A stretch of DNA of 56,938 nucleotides from Pseudomonadota bacterium (GTDB lineage: Bacteria > Pseudomonadota > Alphaproteobacteria > Caulobacterales > Caulobacteraceae), in the NCBI GenBank assembly GCA_019348195.1, contig JAHWJX010000007.1, positions 1 to 56,938 on the forward strand, given 5' to 3'. The translations under genes and the position numbers were made by a program. The first letter of the stretch is position 1. The number at the start of each line of letters is the position of its first letter. This document shows, one piece after another, positions 1-11,504 of the stretch. The notes under the pieces were generated by a model, which was given only the letters and a program-made list of their open reading frames with translations, was not told the origin of the DNA and made no database searches.

Positions 1-591
1 GGCCGCCATGGCGCCGATCTCGCCCACCACGGCCACGACCGTCCCGGACACCGGCGAGGTCATCTCCACCGTGGCCTTGTCCGTCATGACCTCGGCGATG
101 GGCTGGTCTTCGGCGACCGCGTCCCCCGCCTTGACATGCCAGGCCACGATCTCGGCCTCGGCCGTGCCTTCGCCCACGTCAGGGAGCTTGAAGACGTAGT
201 TGCCGCCCGAAGCGTCACCGCCTCCGCTCTGCGGGAGAGGAACGCTCGCCGCCACTGGCGCAGGCTCCTCCGGACTGGGCATCTCTCGCGCTTGCCGGGG
301 AGATGGCGGAGCCGATTGAGGGGGCGGCGCCGCCGACGCATTGCCCGCGCCGTCCACCTCGAACACCACGATGACGGAGCCCACGGGCGCCATGGCGCCG
401 GGCTCGCCGTTCACGGCCTGCACGGTTCCGGCGACCGGCGAGGTGATCTCCACCGTCGCCTTGTCGGTCATCACGTCCACCAGCGGCTGGTCCTCGGCGA
501 CGCTGTCGCCGACCTTGACGTGCCAGGCGGTGATCTCGGCCTCGGCCGTGCCTTCGCCCACGTCCGGAAGTTTGAAGTTGAAGACCCCCAC
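1..591 (-). CDS. bkdB: Branched-chain 2-oxoacid dehydrogenase E2 (lipoyl acyltransferase), 3' part outside window
   Basis: Only the first 197 residues are visible; the gene runs off the left edge. It starts with GTG directly after the stop of the E1 beta gene, with no gap. Two lipoyl domains are seen, at about residues 3-80 and 132-197, each with the lipoylation motif MTDKA (Lys44 and about Lys172). The two domains are close to identical, which points to internal duplication. A Pro/Ala-rich linker joins them. E2 takes the acyl group from E1 on its swinging lipoyl arm and passes it to CoA. The peripheral-subunit-binding and catalytic domains must lie outside the window. A pyruvate dehydrogenase E2 is a less likely reading, given the type of the E1 partners. 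Confidence 0.85.
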   Translation of the reverse strand, partial: MGVFNFKLPDVGEGTAEAEITAWHVKVGDSVAEDQPLVDVMTDKATVEITSPVAGTVQAVNGEPGAMAPVGSVIVVFEVDGAGNASAAPPPQSAPPSPRQAREMPSPEEPAPVAASVPLPQSGGGDASGGNYVFKLPDVGEGTAEAEIVAWHVKAGDAVAEDQPIAEVMTDKATVEMTSPVSGTVVAVVGEIGAMAA

Positions 592-1605
592 CTAGCCCTC
601 CATCGCGCGGCGCATGGCCTCGGCCACGCGTTTGGGGCCGGGGAAGTAGTCCCATTCCTGCGCGTGCGGATAGGGCGTGTCCCAGCCCGTGACCCGCTGG
701 ATCGGCGCCTCGAGATGATGGAAGCACCGCTCCTGCACCAGGGCGGAGAGTTCGGCGCCGTAGCCGGAGGTGCGCGGCGCCTCGTGCACGACCACGCAGC
801 GGCCGGTCTTCTTCACGCTGGCCACGATCGCATCGATGTCCAGGGGCACCAGGGAGCGGAGGTCGATCACCTCCGCGTCCACCCCCGCCTCCTCAGCCGC
901 CGCCAGGCTCACCCAGACCATGGTGCCGTAGGCGAGCACGGTGAGATCCGCGCCTTGGCGCATGGTCCGCGCCTGGCCCAGCGGCACGGTGTAAGGGCCC
1001 TCCGGCACCTCGGCGAGTTCGTGCCCGGCCCACGGCCGCACCGGGCGGTCGTGCCAGCCATCGAAGGGACCGTTGTAGATGCGCTTGGGTTCGAAAAAGA
1101 GCACCGGGTCGTCGTCGGCGATGGCCGCCAGCAGCATGCCCTTGGCGTCGTAGGGGTTGCTTGGCACCACGGTTTTCAGCCCGGCGATGTGGGTGAATAG
1201 GCTCTCGGGGCTCTGACTATGCGTCTGGCCGCCGTAGATGCCCCCGCCATAGGGCGTGCGCACCGTGATCGGCGTGGTGAACTCGCCGCCGGAGCGGTAG
1301 CGGATCTTGGCCGCCTCCGAGACCAACTGGTCGTAGCCAGGGTAGATGTAGTCGGCGAACTGGATCTCGACGCAGGGGCGCAGGCCGTAAACGGCCATGC
1401 CGATGGCCGTGGCCACGATCCCGGCTTCGGCGATGGGCGCGTCGAACGAGCGGGTCAGGCCGTGCTTGCCCTGCAGGCCGTCGGTGACGCGGAAGACGCC
1501 GCCGAAATAGCCCGTATCCTGCCCGAAGGAGAGCACGTTCGGGTCCGCGCTCATGGCCGTGTCGATCGCGCTGTTCAGCGCCTGGATCATGTTGAGGGAG
1601 GGCAT
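592..1605 (-). CDS. bkdA2: 2-oxoisovalerate dehydrogenase E1 subunit beta
   Basis: The product is 337 residues, the normal length for an E1 beta subunit. With the alpha subunit it forms the thiamine-diphosphate-dependent decarboxylase that attacks the 2-oxoacids of valine, leucine and isoleucine and acylates the lipoyl arm of E2. Visible family features are SFGQDTGYFGGVFRVT near the N-terminus, the DAPIAEAGI segment, and the FADYIYPGYDQLVSEAAK and RTPYGGG segments typical of the branched-chain rather than the pyruvate enzyme. It lies 126 bases after E1 alpha and abuts E2, so the three genes are one operon. The 126-base gap contains a REP-like hairpin. Confidence 0.9.
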   Translation of the reverse strand: MPSLNMIQALNSAIDTAMSADPNVLSFGQDTGYFGGVFRVTDGLQGKHGLTRSFDAPIAEAGIVATAIGMAVYGLRPCVEIQFADYIYPGYDQLVSEAAKIRYRSGGEFTTPITVRTPYGGGIYGGQTHSQSPESLFTHIAGLKTVVPSNPYDAKGMLLAAIADDDPVLFFEPKRIYNGPFDGWHDRPVRPWAGHELAEVPEGPYTVPLGQARTMRQGADLTVLAYGTMVWVSLAAAEEAGVDAEVIDLRSLVPLDIDAIVASVKKTGRCVVVHEAPRTSGYGAELSALVQERCFHHLEAPIQRVTGWDTPYPHAQEWDYFPGPKRVAEAMRRAMEG

Positions 1606-1616
1606 CGCGTTAAGTC

Positions 1617-1660
1617 CCGCTCGCCCCGGCGAAAGCCGGGGCCCATGTCCGGGCGGTCGT
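1617..1660. repeat. REP-like intergenic palindrome
   Basis: A perfect 7-base stem, CCCCGGC (1624-1630), closes on a GAAA tetraloop and pairs with GCCGGGG (1635-1641), followed by GCCCATGTCCGG. The same style of element (CCCCGC-GGAA-GCGGGG and its inverted partner) occurs at 52831-52934. The element fills the gap between the E1 alpha and E1 beta genes. REP-type palindromes of this shape are common between genes in alphaproteobacteria and can stabilise or end transcripts. Copy number elsewhere in the genome cannot be seen here. Confidence 0.6.
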
Positions 1661-1731
1661 CATCTTTCCGGAAAGCCGCGAGCGGCGGCCCTTTGGGCGC
1701 CGGCGATCGTCGGGGGGAGCGGACGGCAGGC

Positions 1732-4010
<2,279 letters not shown>

Positions 4011-4088
4011 CCGGCTAAGACCGGCCTTGCGCAGGCTGTCGCACGCCCCATCTGCGGAACTGCAACACACACTCTTGCGGATAGCTCA

Positions 4089-4757
4089 ATGCCGGACCTG
4101 ACCCTGATCAGCCACGCTCTCTGCCCCTACGTCCAACGCGCGGTGATCTCGCTCAAGGAGAAGGGTCAGCCCTTTGAGCGGGTGGACATCGACCTGTCGA
4201 ACAAGCCGGACTGGTTCCTGGCGGTGTCGCCGACCGGTAAGGTCCCGGTGCTCCGCGTTAGGAAAGCGGCCATCTTCGAGAGCAACGTCATCCTGGAGTT
4301 CCTGGAGGACACCGTAGCCCCCGCCCTGCATCCCGCCGATCCGGTGCGCCGGGCCGAACACCGGTCATGGATGGAGTTCGGCTCGGCGACGCTGGCCGAC
4401 ATTGCGGGCCTGTATTCCGCGCCCGACGAAACGGCCTTCGCCGCAAAGGCGCAGGCCCTGGCCGAGAGATTCGCCCGGCTCGAGGCGCGGGTTGTCGGAC
4501 CGTTCTTCGACGGGGCGGACTTCGGCCTGGTGGACGCCGTGTTCGGCCCCGTGTTTCGCTACTTCGACGTGCTTGACCGGATCGGCGACTTCGGCGTGCT
4601 CTCGGCCAAGCCGGAAGTGGCCGCTTGGCGGGCGGCGTTGACGGCCCGTCCTTCCGTCCAGACCGCTGTGACGCCGGACTATCCGCAAAGGCTGGAAGCC
4701 TTTTTCAAGGCCCGCGGCGCGCACCTCTCCCGTCTGATGCTCGACCAGGCGGCCTGA
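4089..4757 (+). CDS. Glutathione S-transferase family protein
   Basis: The product is 222 residues. The N-terminal thioredoxin-like domain shows Cys12 in LCPYVQRAV, the cis-proline segment SPTGKVPVL and the glutathione-contacting ESNVILEFLED. The C-terminal all-helical domain follows from about residue 90. A catalytic Cys in a CPYV motif resembles omega/zeta or reductase-type GSTs rather than Tyr/Ser types, so it may reduce mixed disulfides or dehalogenate instead of conjugating. The substrate cannot be told from sequence. It follows the pirin gene on the same strand and may share its transcript. Confidence 0.88.
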   Translation: MPDLTLISHALCPYVQRAVISLKEKGQPFERVDIDLSNKPDWFLAVSPTGKVPVLRVRKAAIFESNVILEFLEDTVAPALHPADPVRRAEHRSWMEFGSATLADIAGLYSAPDETAFAAKAQALAERFARLEARVVGPFFDGADFGLVDAVFGPVFRYFDVLDRIGDFGVLSAKPEVAAWRAALTARPSVQTAVTPDYPQRLEAFFKARGAHLSRLMLDQAA

Positions 4758-4947
4758 TCAGAGGGCTGAGCGCCGCCGCCCGGTGGTCTCCTGCGCGCGT
4801 GTCGAAGGTGTCGTTACCGCAGTTGGGTTGGCAGTTGGGCCAGGGCGGGTCGGGGCGCCTTTGATCGCCCGCCTCTACTGGCGGCGGAGCGCGCGCCCGG
4901 GGGGGTTTCCGCCCTCCTGCCCCTTTGCGCAGCCACCGCCTCGGCCC

Positions 4948-5166
4948 CTAGCCGGCGTGTTCCTGCCGCCACGCCTCGCGGACCGTTCCGTCCTCGTCCT
5001 CGATCATCACCACGGCGTCGTGCCCCACCGCAAAGGCTTCCCTCGCGAGGCCGATGGCCGTGCCCAGCGCCTGATCTTCGCCGTCGAACCGACCCGCGGG
5101 ACGGCCCTGGTGCAGCAGCTTCCAGGAACGGCCTTCCGAGGCCACGACATAGGCGATGTTGGACAT
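4948..5166 (-). CDS. Small DUF2188-like protein
   Basis: The 72-residue product begins MSNIAYVVASEGRSWK and has the layout of DUF2188 proteins: a short beta strand with a Trp, a Gly-rich turn, an Ala-rich helix holding AIGLAREAF, then a strand ending in DEDGTVREAW. Function is unknown. I chose ATG 5166 over the in-frame GTG at 5184 because GGAG (5176-5173) lies six bases before the ATG, while the GTG falls inside a perfect hairpin. That GGAG is itself the 3' arm of a 10-base stem, so translation may be controlled by RNA folding. The thiolase gene lies 109 bases upstream on the same strand. Confidence 0.72.
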   Translation of the reverse strand: MSNIAYVVASEGRSWKLLHQGRPAGRFDGEDQALGTAIGLAREAFAVGHDAVVMIEDEDGTVREAWRQEHAG

Positions 5167-5168
5167 AG

Positions 5169-5274
5169 GGAACTCCGCACTCACACGGAGCAGGATCGCT
5201 GCTCCGTGTAGAGAACAGCAGCCGTCGGGCGGAGTTCCGAGCTGGAAAGAGGAAGGTCGCCGTCGAGAGCTCGG
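5169..5274 (-). promoter_or_regulatory. Array of three RNA stems covering the ribosome-binding site of the DUF2188-like gene
   Basis: On the minus-strand transcript three inverted repeats follow one another. Stem A pairs 5268-5274 with 5237-5243 (7 bases). Stem B pairs 5229-5238 with 5169-5178 (10 bases, GGAACTCCGC with GCGGAGTTCC). Stem C, nested inside B, pairs 5200-5209 with 5183-5192 (10 bases, ACACGGAGCA with TGCTCCGTGT, loop of 7). Stem B contains the GGAG that serves the ATG at 5166. Stems A and B share bases 5237-5238, and CTCCG of stem C could also pair with the GGAG. There is no U-run, so a simple terminator is less likely, though an end to the thiolase transcript cannot be excluded. 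No known riboswitch class is recognised. Confidence 0.5.
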
Positions 5275-5275
5275 T

Positions 5276-6469
<1,194 letters not shown>

Positions 6470-6611
6470 GGCGTCTCTCTTCGGTCGGAAGCTCAGCTGC
6501 GGCATATAGGCCCGAGAGACCGTCGGCGCGAGCCGGCCGGCCCCGTCAGCTTGCCCCCAGCGAGGCGGCCCACCTACAAGGCGCGACTTCTCCACAGCCG
6601 GACTTCGAGTC

Positions 6612-8167
6612 GTGTTCCTCCTGCGACGCCGCATGGCGGCTGCACCCTTGATCGTGCTGCTGCTCGGCCTAGCCTGCACCGCTCTGGCCGCCAGCTGGGC
6701 TTACCGCAGCGCCGCCGGGCTGCGGGCGGAGCGGTTGGAGCGCTTGGCCACGCGAGCGGAGCTGACCCTGGCCGGGCGGCTCGACACCTATGTGGCCTTG
6801 CTTCGCGGCGGGGCCGGCCTGTTCGCCGCCAGCCAGGACGTCTCGGCGGAGGAGTTCAACCGCTACGTCCAGGAGCTTGATCTGGCGGAGCGCTATCCCG
6901 GCGTGCAGGGGATCGGTTTTTCCGAGGCGCTCCCGTTGGACGCCCCGCCTCGCAGCCGCATCCGCTTCATCGAGCCGATGAACCGGCGCAACCAGGCCGC
7001 CATGGGGTTCGACATGTACGGCGAGCCCACTCGCCGCGCCGCCATGGCCCGGGCGCGTGACGAAGGGGTGGCGGCCGTCACGGACCGGGTGACGCTTCGC
7101 CAGGAGATCGAAGAGCGTAAACAGCCCGGTTTTCTGATCTATGTCCCCATCTATCAGGGCGGCGGCGCCCCGGGCACGGTGGAGGAGCGCCGCCGGCGGC
7201 TGGTGGGCTGGTCTTACGCCGCTTTTCGCGTGGAGGACTTCCTGCAAGCCACCTTCGCTTCGACGGACCTGCTGGACCGGCTCGCGCTGGAGGTGACGGA
7301 CGGCTCGGGCGCCCGACTGCTGGCCGCGCCCGGCGCGGGCGCCGGGCGGTTCGAGGAGCGCCGGCTGGAAGCTCTGGGGCGGGTTTGGCGGCTTCGCGCG
7401 ACCCCGGGCCGCAGCTTCGAGGGCCCTCGCCCCTGCGCGCGGCGGCTCCCGTGGCCCTGGGCGGCCTACTCACCACCCTTCTGCTCACGCTCGCGTCCTG
7501 GTCTCAGCACCGGGCGCTGCGGCGCACACAGAAGGCGGAAGCGCGGGCGCGCACCGCCCAACAGCAAACCGAGCTGCTGTTGCGCGAGGTCAACCACCGG
7601 GTCGCCAACAGCCTGCAGCTGGTGAACTCACTCGTCGGCATGCAGGCGGCCGGAGTTCGGGAGCCTTCCGCTCGCGCGGCCCTGGCCGACACCCAAGCCC
7701 GGATCCTCGCGATCGCGCGGGTGCACCAGCGGTTGTACACGGGCGGCGACGCCAGCTGCGTGGATCTGAAGGACTACCTTCAGAACCTGGTCGGCGAACT
7801 CGCGTCCGCAATGGGGGCGGACGAGCGGCGCCCGCTGACCCTGGAGGCGGCGGAGGCCGAGCTCAGCACGGACAAGGCGGTAGCGGTGGGCGTCGTCGTG
7901 GCGGAGCTGGTCACCAACGCGTTCAAATACGCCTACCCGGACGATGCGGCCGGAGAGGTCCGGGTCCGGCTGGTGAAGGGCGAAAACGGCGTCACCCTGA
8001 CGGTCGAGGATGACGGAGTAGGCTTGCCGTCCGAGCCCCAGGTCCGCGGGACGGGCCTGGGCATGAAGGTGGTCCGGGCCATGGCCGCCACGCTGGGGGC
8101 GAAGCTGGACCTCACCTCACCGGGGCCGGGCTCCCGCGTGGCCCTGGTCTTCCAGGACGGCTGCTGA
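6612..8167 (+). pseudogene. CHASE-domain sensor histidine kinase (HisKA_2 type), reading frame interrupted
   Basis: Two overlapping frames together encode one kinase of about 518 residues. The first (GTG at 6612, alternative ATG at 6633) gives a membrane segment, then a CHASE ligand-sensing domain (about 50-240). The second continues with a second membrane segment, a HisKA_2 dimerisation domain with the phosphorylated His in EVNHRVANSLQLV (about residue 329), and an ATPase domain with N box ELVTNAFKYAY, G1 DDGVGLP and G2 GTGLGMKVV. The switch to the -1 frame occurs at 7421-7427. Read straight, the first frame ends at 7625 without a kinase domain. Domains on both sides look intact, so this could be a recent mutation, a base-calling error in a G/C run or true frameshifting. 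No response regulator is adjacent. Confidence 0.8.
7421..7427 (+). other. Heptamer GGGCCCT at the frame break of the CHASE kinase
   Basis: In the upstream frame the codons are GAG-GGC-CCT, so bases 7421-7427 read G GGC CCT, which fits the X XXY YYZ form of -1 slippery sites. Slipping back one base here gives residues GP then SPLRAAAPV, precisely the start of the downstream kinase frame. Efficient bacterial slippery sites usually have A or U in the Y positions, so a GC-only heptamer is expected to be weak. A missing G or C in the run would give the same picture. Confidence 0.4.
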
Positions 8168-8258
8168 ACCTAGGACGCGTGCGGCGGCCGTCGCGCCAGC
8201 GGTGAAGCCCCGCCCCGCATGCGGCTGGAACGGCCGCGCCCTTCCAGTGTGGGTCTCC

Positions 8259-8666
8259 TCAGGGCTGGGTTTGGACGCCGCCCACGGTGCTGCATTCGGC
8301 GATCAGCGTGCCGGCGAGCGCGCTGTCGGCTTGGGTTTCCCGCAGCGTGCCGTCGCTGGAGCCGTCCGCGCCGGACAGCCGCCATTCCCGGCCCTCGCCG
8401 ACGTAGCGAGCCCCGCTCTGCTCTGGAACGCGCTTCAGGGTGAAGGTCCGGCCGGCGTAGGCGACAACGGCCGTGGCCGCGTCTGGATAGGTCGCCTGCA
8501 GCGTCTGGCCTCTTGCGCAGGAGTAGGTCATCGGAGCGGCGGTGACCGCCATGGCCTCCGGCGGCTCGGGCGGGAGCACGGCGTCCTCGCGCGCCTCGGG
8601 TACATCGCGGCCGCACGCGGCGGCGAGCAGGGCTGCGGCGAGGACGAGAAGGCGGACGTCACGCAT
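8259..8666 (-). CDS. Putative lipoprotein with MliC-like domain
   Basis: The product is 135 residues from ATG 8666. The N-terminus [18 protein letters not shown] ends in a lipobox, so it should be a lipoprotein. The rest resembles MliC-type inhibitors of c-type lysozyme: [13 protein letters not shown], a strand with [14 protein letters not shown], then [16 protein letters not shown]. Members sit in the periplasm facing peptidoglycan and block host lysozyme. Similarity is judged by eye and the C-terminal inhibitory loop is not clear. Its start overlaps the end of mnmA by eight bases, so it is translated behind mnmA although the functions are unrelated. Confidence 0.65.
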   Translation of the reverse strand: MRDVRLLVLAAALLAAACGRDVPEAREDAVLPPEPPEAMAVTAAPMTYSCARGQTLQATYPDAATAVVAYAGRTFTLKRVPEQSGARYVGEGREWRLSGADGSSDGTLRETQADSALAGTLIAECSTVGGVQTQP

Positions 8667-9816
8667 GGGCGGGCTCCGTGGTCGCGATGAAGCCGCCGCC
8701 CAGCACGCGACTGGGGACCGCCGGGTCGTAGAGGACGCAGGCCTGGCCGGGCGAGACGCCCTCCTCCGGAGCATCGAAGCGGAGCCCGTCAAGGGTGAGG
8801 CGCGCGGGCACGGGCTCGCGAGTGGAGCGCACGCGCGCCAGCACCGGGCGGCCCGCCGCCAGAGCAAGGCTTGGCTGGTCGCCCAGCCAGTTGGCTTCTT
8901 TAAGCGTCAGCGCGGCCGTGAGCAGGGCCTCTCTCGGACCCACCACCACCTCGCGTCGGTCGGCGTCGATCTTGGTCACGAACAGCGGCTCGCCCAGAGC
9001 GATGTTCAGCCCCCGCCTCTGGCCCACGGTGTATCGCGTCACGCCTTCGTGGCGGCCCAGCACGCGGCCGTCCTGGTGGACGATGTCGCCGGGCAGCGCG
9101 CCCTGGGGGCGCAGCTTGTCGATCAGGGTCGTATAGCGGCCCTGCGGCACGAAGCAGATGTCCTGGCTGTCCGGCTTGTCCGCGGCGGCCAGCCCCAGCT
9201 CGGCCGCGATCGCCCGGGTCTCCGTCTTGGGCAGACCGCCCAGGGGAAATCGGAGGAAGTCCAACTGCTCGCGCGTGGTGGCGAACAGGAACCAGCTCTG
9301 GTCCCGCGCGGGATCGGCGGCGCGGTGCAGCTCGGGGCCGTTCTCCCCTTCGAGCCGTCGGACGTAGTGGCCGGTGGCCATGGCCTCCGCGCCCAGGTCG
9401 CGGGCGACGTCCAGCAGATCGCGGAACTTCACGGTCTGATTGCAGCGGATGCACGGAATGGGCGTCTCGCCCCGCAGATAGGCGTCCGCGAACTCCTCGA
9501 TCACGTCCTGGCGAAAGCGGCTCTCGTAATCGAGCACATAGTGGGCGATGCCGATCCGCTCGGCGGCCGTGCGGGCGTCGTGGATGTCCTGGCCGGCGCA
9601 GCAGGCTCCCTTTTTGGCCAGCGCCGCCCCGTGATCGTAGAGCTGGAGCGTGACGCCCACGACCTCATATCCCGCGCGCGCCATCAGCGCGGCTGTGACC
9701 GTGCTGTCCACCCCGCCGGACATGGCCACCACCACGCGCGCGCCAGGGCGCAGGTCGTACTGGGGCTGGGGCGGCCGCGCGGCCGCAGTAGACATGATGG
9801 GGGCGAGGTCGCTCAC
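8659..9816 (-). CDS. mnmA: tRNA-specific 2-thiouridylase MnmA
   Basis: The product is 385 residues. MnmA activates U34 of Lys, Glu and Gln tRNAs with ATP and replaces the 2-oxygen by sulfur delivered through a persulfide relay. Visible features are the PP-loop SGGVDST (33-39), the nucleophile Cys125 in [11 protein letters not shown] and the second catalytic Cys221 in [10 protein letters not shown]. The C-terminal beta-barrel domain follows. The annotated start is GTG 9816; ATG 9795 is an equally possible start, since neither has a convincing ribosome-binding site and the first 20 residues are not conserved fold. It lies five bases after the WYL regulator gene. Confidence 0.95.
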   Translation of the reverse strand: MSDLAPIMSTAAARPPQPQYDLRPGARVVVAMSGGVDSTVTAALMARAGYEVVGVTLQLYDHGAALAKKGACCAGQDIHDARTAAERIGIAHYVLDYESRFRQDVIEEFADAYLRGETPIPCIRCNQTVKFRDLLDVARDLGAEAMATGHYVRRLEGENGPELHRAADPARDQSWFLFATTREQLDFLRFPLGGLPKTETRAIAAELGLAAADKPDSQDICFVPQGRYTTLIDKLRPQGALPGDIVHQDGRVLGRHEGVTRYTVGQRRGLNIALGEPLFVTKIDADRREVVVGPREALLTAALTLKEANWLGDQPSLALAAGRPVLARVRSTREPVPARLTLDGLRFDAPEEGVSPGQACVLYDPAVPSRVLGGGFIATTEPAHA

Positions 9817-9821
9817 GCCCG

Positions 9822-10832
9822 CTAGATAGCGGGCGGAGGCTCCGCTTGCGAGCCTTCGGGAGCGTGCGCGGCCAGCGCCGCCCGCAGCTCGGAGACCAAC
9901 ACGGTTCGCAGCCGTTCGGGCGCCAGGATCTGCACCGTCGCGCCCCAGGTGAACAGGTGCCAGGCGAGCTCGCGCATGCCGCTGGCCCGGAAACGCACCA
10001 CCACGGAGCCGTCCGGCTCCACGTCCGCGCTCTGCCCGGCGTGGAATCGCCAGCGCAGCGCGCCTTCCGCCGCCTCTGGCCGGAAGCGGAGAACCACATC
10101 CTCCACTGCGTCGCGATAGATGCCGAAGCTCTGGTCCGCATAGGCCTGAAGGGAGAAGCCCTCCGGCGGATAGGCGGGGCGCTGCAGCACCATGGGCTCG
10201 CGCACCAGGTCGAGGCGCCAGTTCATGGGCTCCTTCTCGCCTTCCGCCGCCACCAGATAGTTGCTGCGGGCGAACAGCAGGCCGCAGGGCGTCACCTCCC
10301 GCTCGCCGCCGGGCGTGCGGCCGCCCTGGTAGCGGAAGCGCAGCATGCGTCCGGCCAGCAGCGCCTCGCGGATCACGCCCAGCACCGCCTCGTCCTCGAA
10401 CGGCCGCGGGCCCGCGTGTACGGCGATGGCCTCCGCCTGCACCAGCGCTTCCAGATCGGGGGCCAGCCGGCGGCGCGCGCCGGCCTTGGTGGCCGACATC
10501 ACCTTGCGCTCGAGCCCGCGCAACGCCGCCGCCGAGCTGCGCTGCCCCCCCGCGGCGAAGCCTTCCGCCGCGCGCCGCAGCGCGGCCAGCTCTTCGGCGG
10601 TCGGGGCCTGGTAGAGGCCGTCCAGCCCCGAGGGGATGCGAAACCGTCGGGTGGGCGGATCGTCGACGATCTCCAGCTGAGGAAAGACCACGGCCACTGC
10701 GTCGCGCATCCGCTCGGCCGTGCGCCGGCCAACGTCCAGCTCGCGCGCCATTTCGTCCAGCGTCAGCCCCTCGGCCGAAGACCCCAGCATCCGAGCGAGT
10801 TCGAGCACCTGGGAGGCCTTGTCATGCCGCAT
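9822..10832 (-). CDS. WYL-domain transcriptional regulator (YafY-like)
   Basis: The product is 336 residues. An N-terminal helix-turn-helix (about 1-60, with [24 protein letters not shown]) is followed by a WYL domain (about 140-230) containing [34 protein letters not shown], and a WCX-type C-terminal domain. WYL proteins bind nucleic acid ligands or nucleotides and often repress neighbouring genes, including phage-defence and DNA-repair genes. Here the divergent neighbours across a 99-base gap are two small unknown genes (10932-11431). It is followed by mnmA five bases later. What it senses cannot be told. Confidence 0.88.
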   Translation of the reverse strand: MRHDKASQVLELARMLGSSAEGLTLDEMARELDVGRRTAERMRDAVAVVFPQLEIVDDPPTRRFRIPSGLDGLYQAPTAEELAALRRAAEGFAAGGQRSSAAALRGLERKVMSATKAGARRRLAPDLEALVQAEAIAVHAGPRPFEDEAVLGVIREALLAGRMLRFRYQGGRTPGGEREVTPCGLLFARSNYLVAAEGEKEPMNWRLDLVREPMVLQRPAYPPEGFSLQAYADQSFGIYRDAVEDVVLRFRPEAAEGALRWRFHAGQSADVEPDGSVVVRFRASGMRELAWHLFTWGATVQILAPERLRTVLVSELRAALAAHAPEGSQAEPPPAI

Positions 10833-10931
10833 CTGGAAAACCTCATCTCAAACCTACGTCCGTTTCTGGCGCACCGCTAGAACAAAACCGGTTTCACCAG
10901 CCGACGCAAGGGGCTGGAGGGAGATCACCTC

Positions 10932-11267
10932 ATGCCGCTCCACACCGCTCACCACGCTCCGTCGGGCCGGATGATCGACGCCGTGCTCCGCTTCGCCGAC
11001 GTGCAGGAGGAGATCGACGAGCGCCGCACCCGTCTGCGCCTGTCCCGCCAGCGCCTGCGTCAGCCCGAGGTCCGCGCCGCCCTCGGTCAGGACGCCCGCC
11101 GCGCCGGCCAGCTGTCCATCATCTTCGACGAACAGGAGGCGGAGATCGTCGAGGTCGCCAACGACCCGGAACCGGAGGACGGCGACCGTTGGCTCCACCA
11201 ATTGGAGCGGGCGTATGAGCGCCGCACCTGGGCCGAGCGGGCCCAACTGCGCCGCGGACGCGCCTGA
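10932..11267 (+). CDS. Hypothetical protein, charged, helical
   Basis: The 111-residue product is unknown to me. It is rich in Arg, Glu and Gln and should be mainly helical: FADVQEEIDERRTRLRLSRQ looks like a coiled-coil segment, and DEQEAEIVEVANDPEPEDGD is strongly acidic. There is no signal peptide or membrane span. GGAGGGAG lies before the ATG. It is divergent from the WYL regulator and its stop overlaps the start of a 54-residue membrane protein gene in a TGATG junction, so the two small genes are likely co-expressed and perhaps controlled by the regulator. Confidence 0.65.
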   Translation: MPLHTAHHAPSGRMIDAVLRFADVQEEIDERRTRLRLSRQRLRQPEVRAALGQDARRAGQLSIIFDEQEAEIVEVANDPEPEDGDRWLHQLERAYERRTWAERAQLRRGRA

Positions 11268-11431
11268 TGGACGTGCTCGCAAGCCTGGCGCTCTTGGCGG
11301 TGCTGCTGGCCGCAGCGTGCTTTGTGCAGCTGGTGTTGTGGACAGCTTACAAGGTCCTGGTCGTGACCGGAGTCACCAGGATGGCTGGAACTCCGGCGCC
11401 TATTGTTCCGAGCCGTCGAGCGCTGTGCTAA
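11267..11431 (+). CDS. Small single-span membrane protein
   Basis: The 54-residue product starts at ATG 11267, which overlaps the preceding stop (TGATG). Residues 4-34 are almost wholly hydrophobic (LASLALLAVLLAAACFVQLV, then LWTAYKVLVV), followed by a short basic tail TRMAGTPAPIVPSRRALC. This predicts one membrane span with a cytoplasmic or periplasmic tail. The overlapping junction with the 111-residue gene is the main argument that it is real, as coding statistics on so short a frame are weak. No family is recognised. Confidence 0.5.
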   Translation: MDVLASLALLAVLLAAACFVQLVLWTAYKVLVVTGVTRMAGTPAPIVPSRRALC

Positions 11432-11504
11432 GCTGCCGTTGCGCCACGGTCTCAACAGGAGCGCCGCGCCGAAGCTCTTCGCGCTTTCCTTCGACTTGGA
11501 CCGC

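Noticed and set aside
136-1200. Long plus-strand frame opposite the E1 beta and E2 genes
   Set aside because: It is antisense to clear dehydrogenase genes, is full of Arg, His and Gly, and has no family features. High GC keeps such mirror frames open.
6470-6679. N-terminal extension of the thiolase by 70 codons
   Set aside because: The extension is basic and low in conservation, and the thiolase fold begins right after the ATG at 6469.
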